Shown one piece after another: positions 27,641-29,459 of a stretch of DNA of 29,459 nt. The first letter of the stretch is position 1, and every line of letters starts with the position of its first letter. The position numbers and the translations under genes were made by a program. This DNA comes from JAWXCB01 sp034440455 (lineage in GTDB: Bacteria > Bacteroidota > Bacteroidia > Chitinophagales > CAIOSU01). The notes beneath the pieces are model-generated. The model was not told the DNA's origin. It saw only the letters and a list, made by a program, of their open reading frames with translations, and ran no database searches. The stretch lies in NCBI GenBank assembly GCA_034440455.1, contig JAWXCB010000022.1:1-29459 (forward strand). Direction: 5' to 3'.

Positions 27641-28102
27641 GTTGAATATTGGATTGCTTTCCAGTTTCAAAATTGAAATAGTGCGTAAAGAGTCCAAGAT
27701 AGATGCCTCTTAATATTTTATTGCAAAATATAAACTTACCCTCCATGCATGCCTTTGGCGCGTATGACTGATAACTTTTCAAAGACTTGCCACATGAAAA
27801 TTGCCGAAAGTTCCGGTACTTATAGTAAGACTATCTAATTACAGCCTTACATTCTTTCCTTATTTTTTGTCATACTTTCCACTTTATTTTATCTACGTAT
27901 TTTAACGTAGGTAAATAAGCGCAGTTGATAAATATTTTTATTTATTTCTTTGCAGGTACGAAAAAAAATTTTACCTTGGAATTAAAATGAGTTAAAAAAT
28001 GATTAAAAATGGATTGGGTTTCGTAAGTAATCAATTCATTCTTTTCCATAAGTCAAATCATTTTCTACTCAGAAATTTTTAAAATATTAAAACCCAACAG
28101 TC
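27641..28102. other. 462-base gap before the IPTL-CTERM protein gene
   Basis: No coding region or RNA gene was recognised. Small symmetrical sequences are present. TTTCAA-AA-TTGAAA at 27665-27678 and ATATTTT-ATTGC-AAAATAT near 27713-27731 could help end transcription of the preceding gene. CTACGT-ATTTTA-ACGTAG at 27893-27910 is a perfect 6-bp inverted repeat about 190 bases before the next start, possibly an operator or part of a promoter region. The 200 bases before 28103 are very AT-rich, with a TTTCTTTGCA segment near 27950 that partly resembles a -7 box. Confidence 0.4.
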
Positions 28103-29434
28103 ATGAGAGTATTGAAAATTCTTTCCATTTTGGTTTTAGCAAGCATTGCTGCATTTGCGCAGCATACAAATAATGGCGCCACGCTGACAATTCAGTCCGG
28201 CTTGCAGGTTTATTCTAATAATAGTTTTGTCAATAGTGGTGGCGGCACTATTAATATGAATGGCAGCACCCTCAACTTGACCGGCAATTGTACCAACAAT
28301 GCCACTATCAATGCTTCGAGCGGCACGGTCAACCTTACCGGCAATTGGACCAACAATGCTACTTTCAATGCTTCGAGCAGCACGGTTAACCTTACCGGTG
28401 TAGCTCAATCTCTCGGAGGCAGCAGTGTCACTACCTTTTTCAATCTCAACTTATCAGGGTCAGGGGTTAAATCACTCAGCAGTAATCAAAATATTTCAGG
28501 CACTCTGGCATTGAACAACCTTCAATTGAATACTGCCGGCAATACAATATCTGTCACCAACACCAGCACTTCTGCTGTTACACGCACTTCAGGCTTTGTA
28601 AGCAGCACTTCAGGGGGAGCGCTTGCATGGAACACAGCCGGTTCATCCCTCTATAATTTTCCTGTAGGTTCAGGCTCCCTCTATCGTAATGTTGAAATCA
28701 CGCCCAGTTCCGGTGGCAGCACGTATTCTGTTCGCCTTGCAAATCTTGATGCAACGAGTGAAGGATTTAATCGCGCTTCCGTTTTGGGCGGCATCAATTC
28801 ATTGAACCCTGCTTATTTCCATGTAGTGAATCGTACTGCCGGATCTTCACCGGCAAACATCACGTTTAATCTTTATGGTGACGTATATAGTGGCGTAGCA
28901 CACTGGAATGGTTCGCAGTGGCATGAAATTCCCAGCCTGAATGAAGTGACCGTTTTCAACAGAATTACTGCTACCGGAGTCAGCGCTTTTTCTCCCTTTA
29001 TTGTATTTGCTGCCGGAGACACATTGTCAGTCCCAACTCTTTCTGAATGGGGGTTGATAATTCTGTCCCTGCTTACATTGACTTTGGTTGCTGTGTTTTT
29101 AGGCAGAAGGGAATTGGCAATTTTTGGTGGTGGCGGTTCTGCTGGAAGTTCGGGTTTTTACAATATGATAACCAATGTGCCTTTTGAAAAAGCTGCTTAT
29201 TTAAAAATACTCAAAGCGTGTATGTTGGCTGCCGTAACAGGTTTTGCGATTATTCATGCTCTAATAGGGACTAATGGAGTAATTGATTTGGCGGGAACGC
29301 TGATTTGTACATTCATTATTGCTTACCTCATTTATCTTCATAAGGAATTTGATAGGTTTAAGTGGCTTTGTTGCATGAATCAATATTTGGAACACACTTC
29401 TCCTTCCTCAAAAAATCTTAAGCTGCTTTTTTAA
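28103..29434 (+). CDS. Secreted beta-repeat protein with IPTL-CTERM-like anchor and extra C-terminal membrane domain
   Basis: A 443-residue protein. Signal peptide MRVLKILSILVLASIAAFAQ is followed by an Asn/Thr/Ser-rich, beta-helix-like region with tandem NLTGNxTNNATxNASSxTV units (about 58-95). A beta-domain follows (about 150-300; GALAWNTAGSSLYNFPVGSG, FHVVNRTAGSSP). At 310-317 VPTLSEWG starts an IPTL-CTERM-type segment: motif, hydrophobic helix (LIILSLLTLTLVAVFLG) and basic GRRE, as in proteins processed or anchored by exosortase-like systems. In such proteins this is normally the very end. Here 110 residues follow: a Gly-rich linker, two more membrane helices (about 367-386 and 391-412) and a tail EFDRFKWLCCMNQYLEH. 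No sortase gene is in the window. Likely surface-located; function unknown. Confidence 0.8.
   Translation: MRVLKILSILVLASIAAFAQHTNNGATLTIQSGLQVYSNNSFVNSGGGTINMNGSTLNLTGNCTNNATINASSGTVNLTGNWTNNATFNASSSTVNLTGVAQSLGGSSVTTFFNLNLSGSGVKSLSSNQNISGTLALNNLQLNTAGNTISVTNTSTSAVTRTSGFVSSTSGGALAWNTAGSSLYNFPVGSGSLYRNVEITPSSGGSTYSVRLANLDATSEGFNRASVLGGINSLNPAYFHVVNRTAGSSPANITFNLYGDVYSGVAHWNGSQWHEIPSLNEVTVFNRITATGVSAFSPFIVFAAGDTLSVPTLSEWGLIILSLLTLTLVAVFLGRRELAIFGGGGSAGSSGFYNMITNVPFEKAAYLKILKACMLAAVTGFAIIHALIGTNGVIDLAGTLICTFIIAYLIYLHKEFDRFKWLCCMNQYLEHTSPSSKNLKLLF
28274..28400 (+). repeat. 57-bp tandem repeat in the surface protein gene
   Basis: Two full units (28274-28330 and 28331-28387) and the start of a third encode a 19-residue period, NLTGNxTNNATxNASSxTV. 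The copies differ at a handful of bases, and a degenerate unit precedes them. The period fits stacked coils of a beta-helix or adhesin-like stalk; the number of copies may vary between strains. Confidence 0.8.
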
Positions 29435-29459
29435 CCACATAGCTTTTCGGCATACCCAG

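Noticed and set aside
27053..27697. Open frame of 214 codons antisense to the end of the phosphorylase
   Set aside because: It is a shadow of the phosphorylase, with no domain-like pattern of its own.

Overview
The window looks like a chromosomal piece of an uncultured member of the Bacteroidota. The evidence is a CcoN-CcoO fusion oxidase in a ccoISNOQPGH-type order, a secreted protein with a type IX secretion (T9SS) C-terminal domain, a glycogen synthase/alpha-glucan phosphorylase fusion next to a GH57 enzyme, a DUF6134 protein, A/T-rich start regions without strong Shine-Dalgarno sequences, and several TAnnTTTG (-7 type) promoter boxes. No rRNA, tRNA or CRISPR array was seen.

Layout. Positions 1-500 hold a fragment of a diversity-generating-retroelement accessory gene (avd-like) joined out of frame to a FISUMP/C-type-lectin-like variable region. 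Positions 700-2585 are a toxin-antitoxin (TA) graveyard: a RelE-type pair whose toxin tail is replaced by repeat DNA, a cluster of palindromic hairpins, a broken yefM-yoeB pair, and an intact YefM/YoeB-like pair. Next, on the minus strand, come rsmG, a DUF433/DUF5615 pair, an ECF sigma factor and a family 2 glycosyltransferase (2582-5787). The glycosyltransferase starts divergently from tgt (5901-7031). A small membrane protein follows at 7043-7468.

Positions 7560-16145 are one minus-strand cbb3 oxidase cluster: copper P-type ATPase CcoI, CcoS, fused CcoNO, CcoQ, CcoP, CcoG, CcoH/FixH and a SafE/TauE-like membrane protein. Together these encode a high-affinity terminal oxidase and its copper, haem and assembly factors. 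An FNR-like palindrome lies upstream. Positions 16270-17247 carry an IS200/IS605-like (RAYT-type) Y1 transposase framed by short hairpin repeats. After it come an AT-rich orphan gene, sufS, a T9SS cargo protein, a DUF6134 protein, and a glycogen region (GH57, then the 1419-residue synthase-phosphorylase fusion) interrupted by a decaying TA pair. The window ends with a secreted repeat protein carrying an IPTL-CTERM-like anchor plus an unusual extra membrane domain.

The main theme for a second look is repeat invasion of coding sequence. At least three families of palindromic or inverted repeats sit inside or at the edges of genes: in-frame inserts in the glycosyltransferase, a new tail on CcoS, a new tail on a RelE toxin, and copies placed directly before the start codons of tgt and the glycogen synthase fusion. 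This resembles Rickettsia palindromic elements and REP/RAYT systems. The repeat families and the gene boundaries are read from the sequence. Functional consequences are inference.
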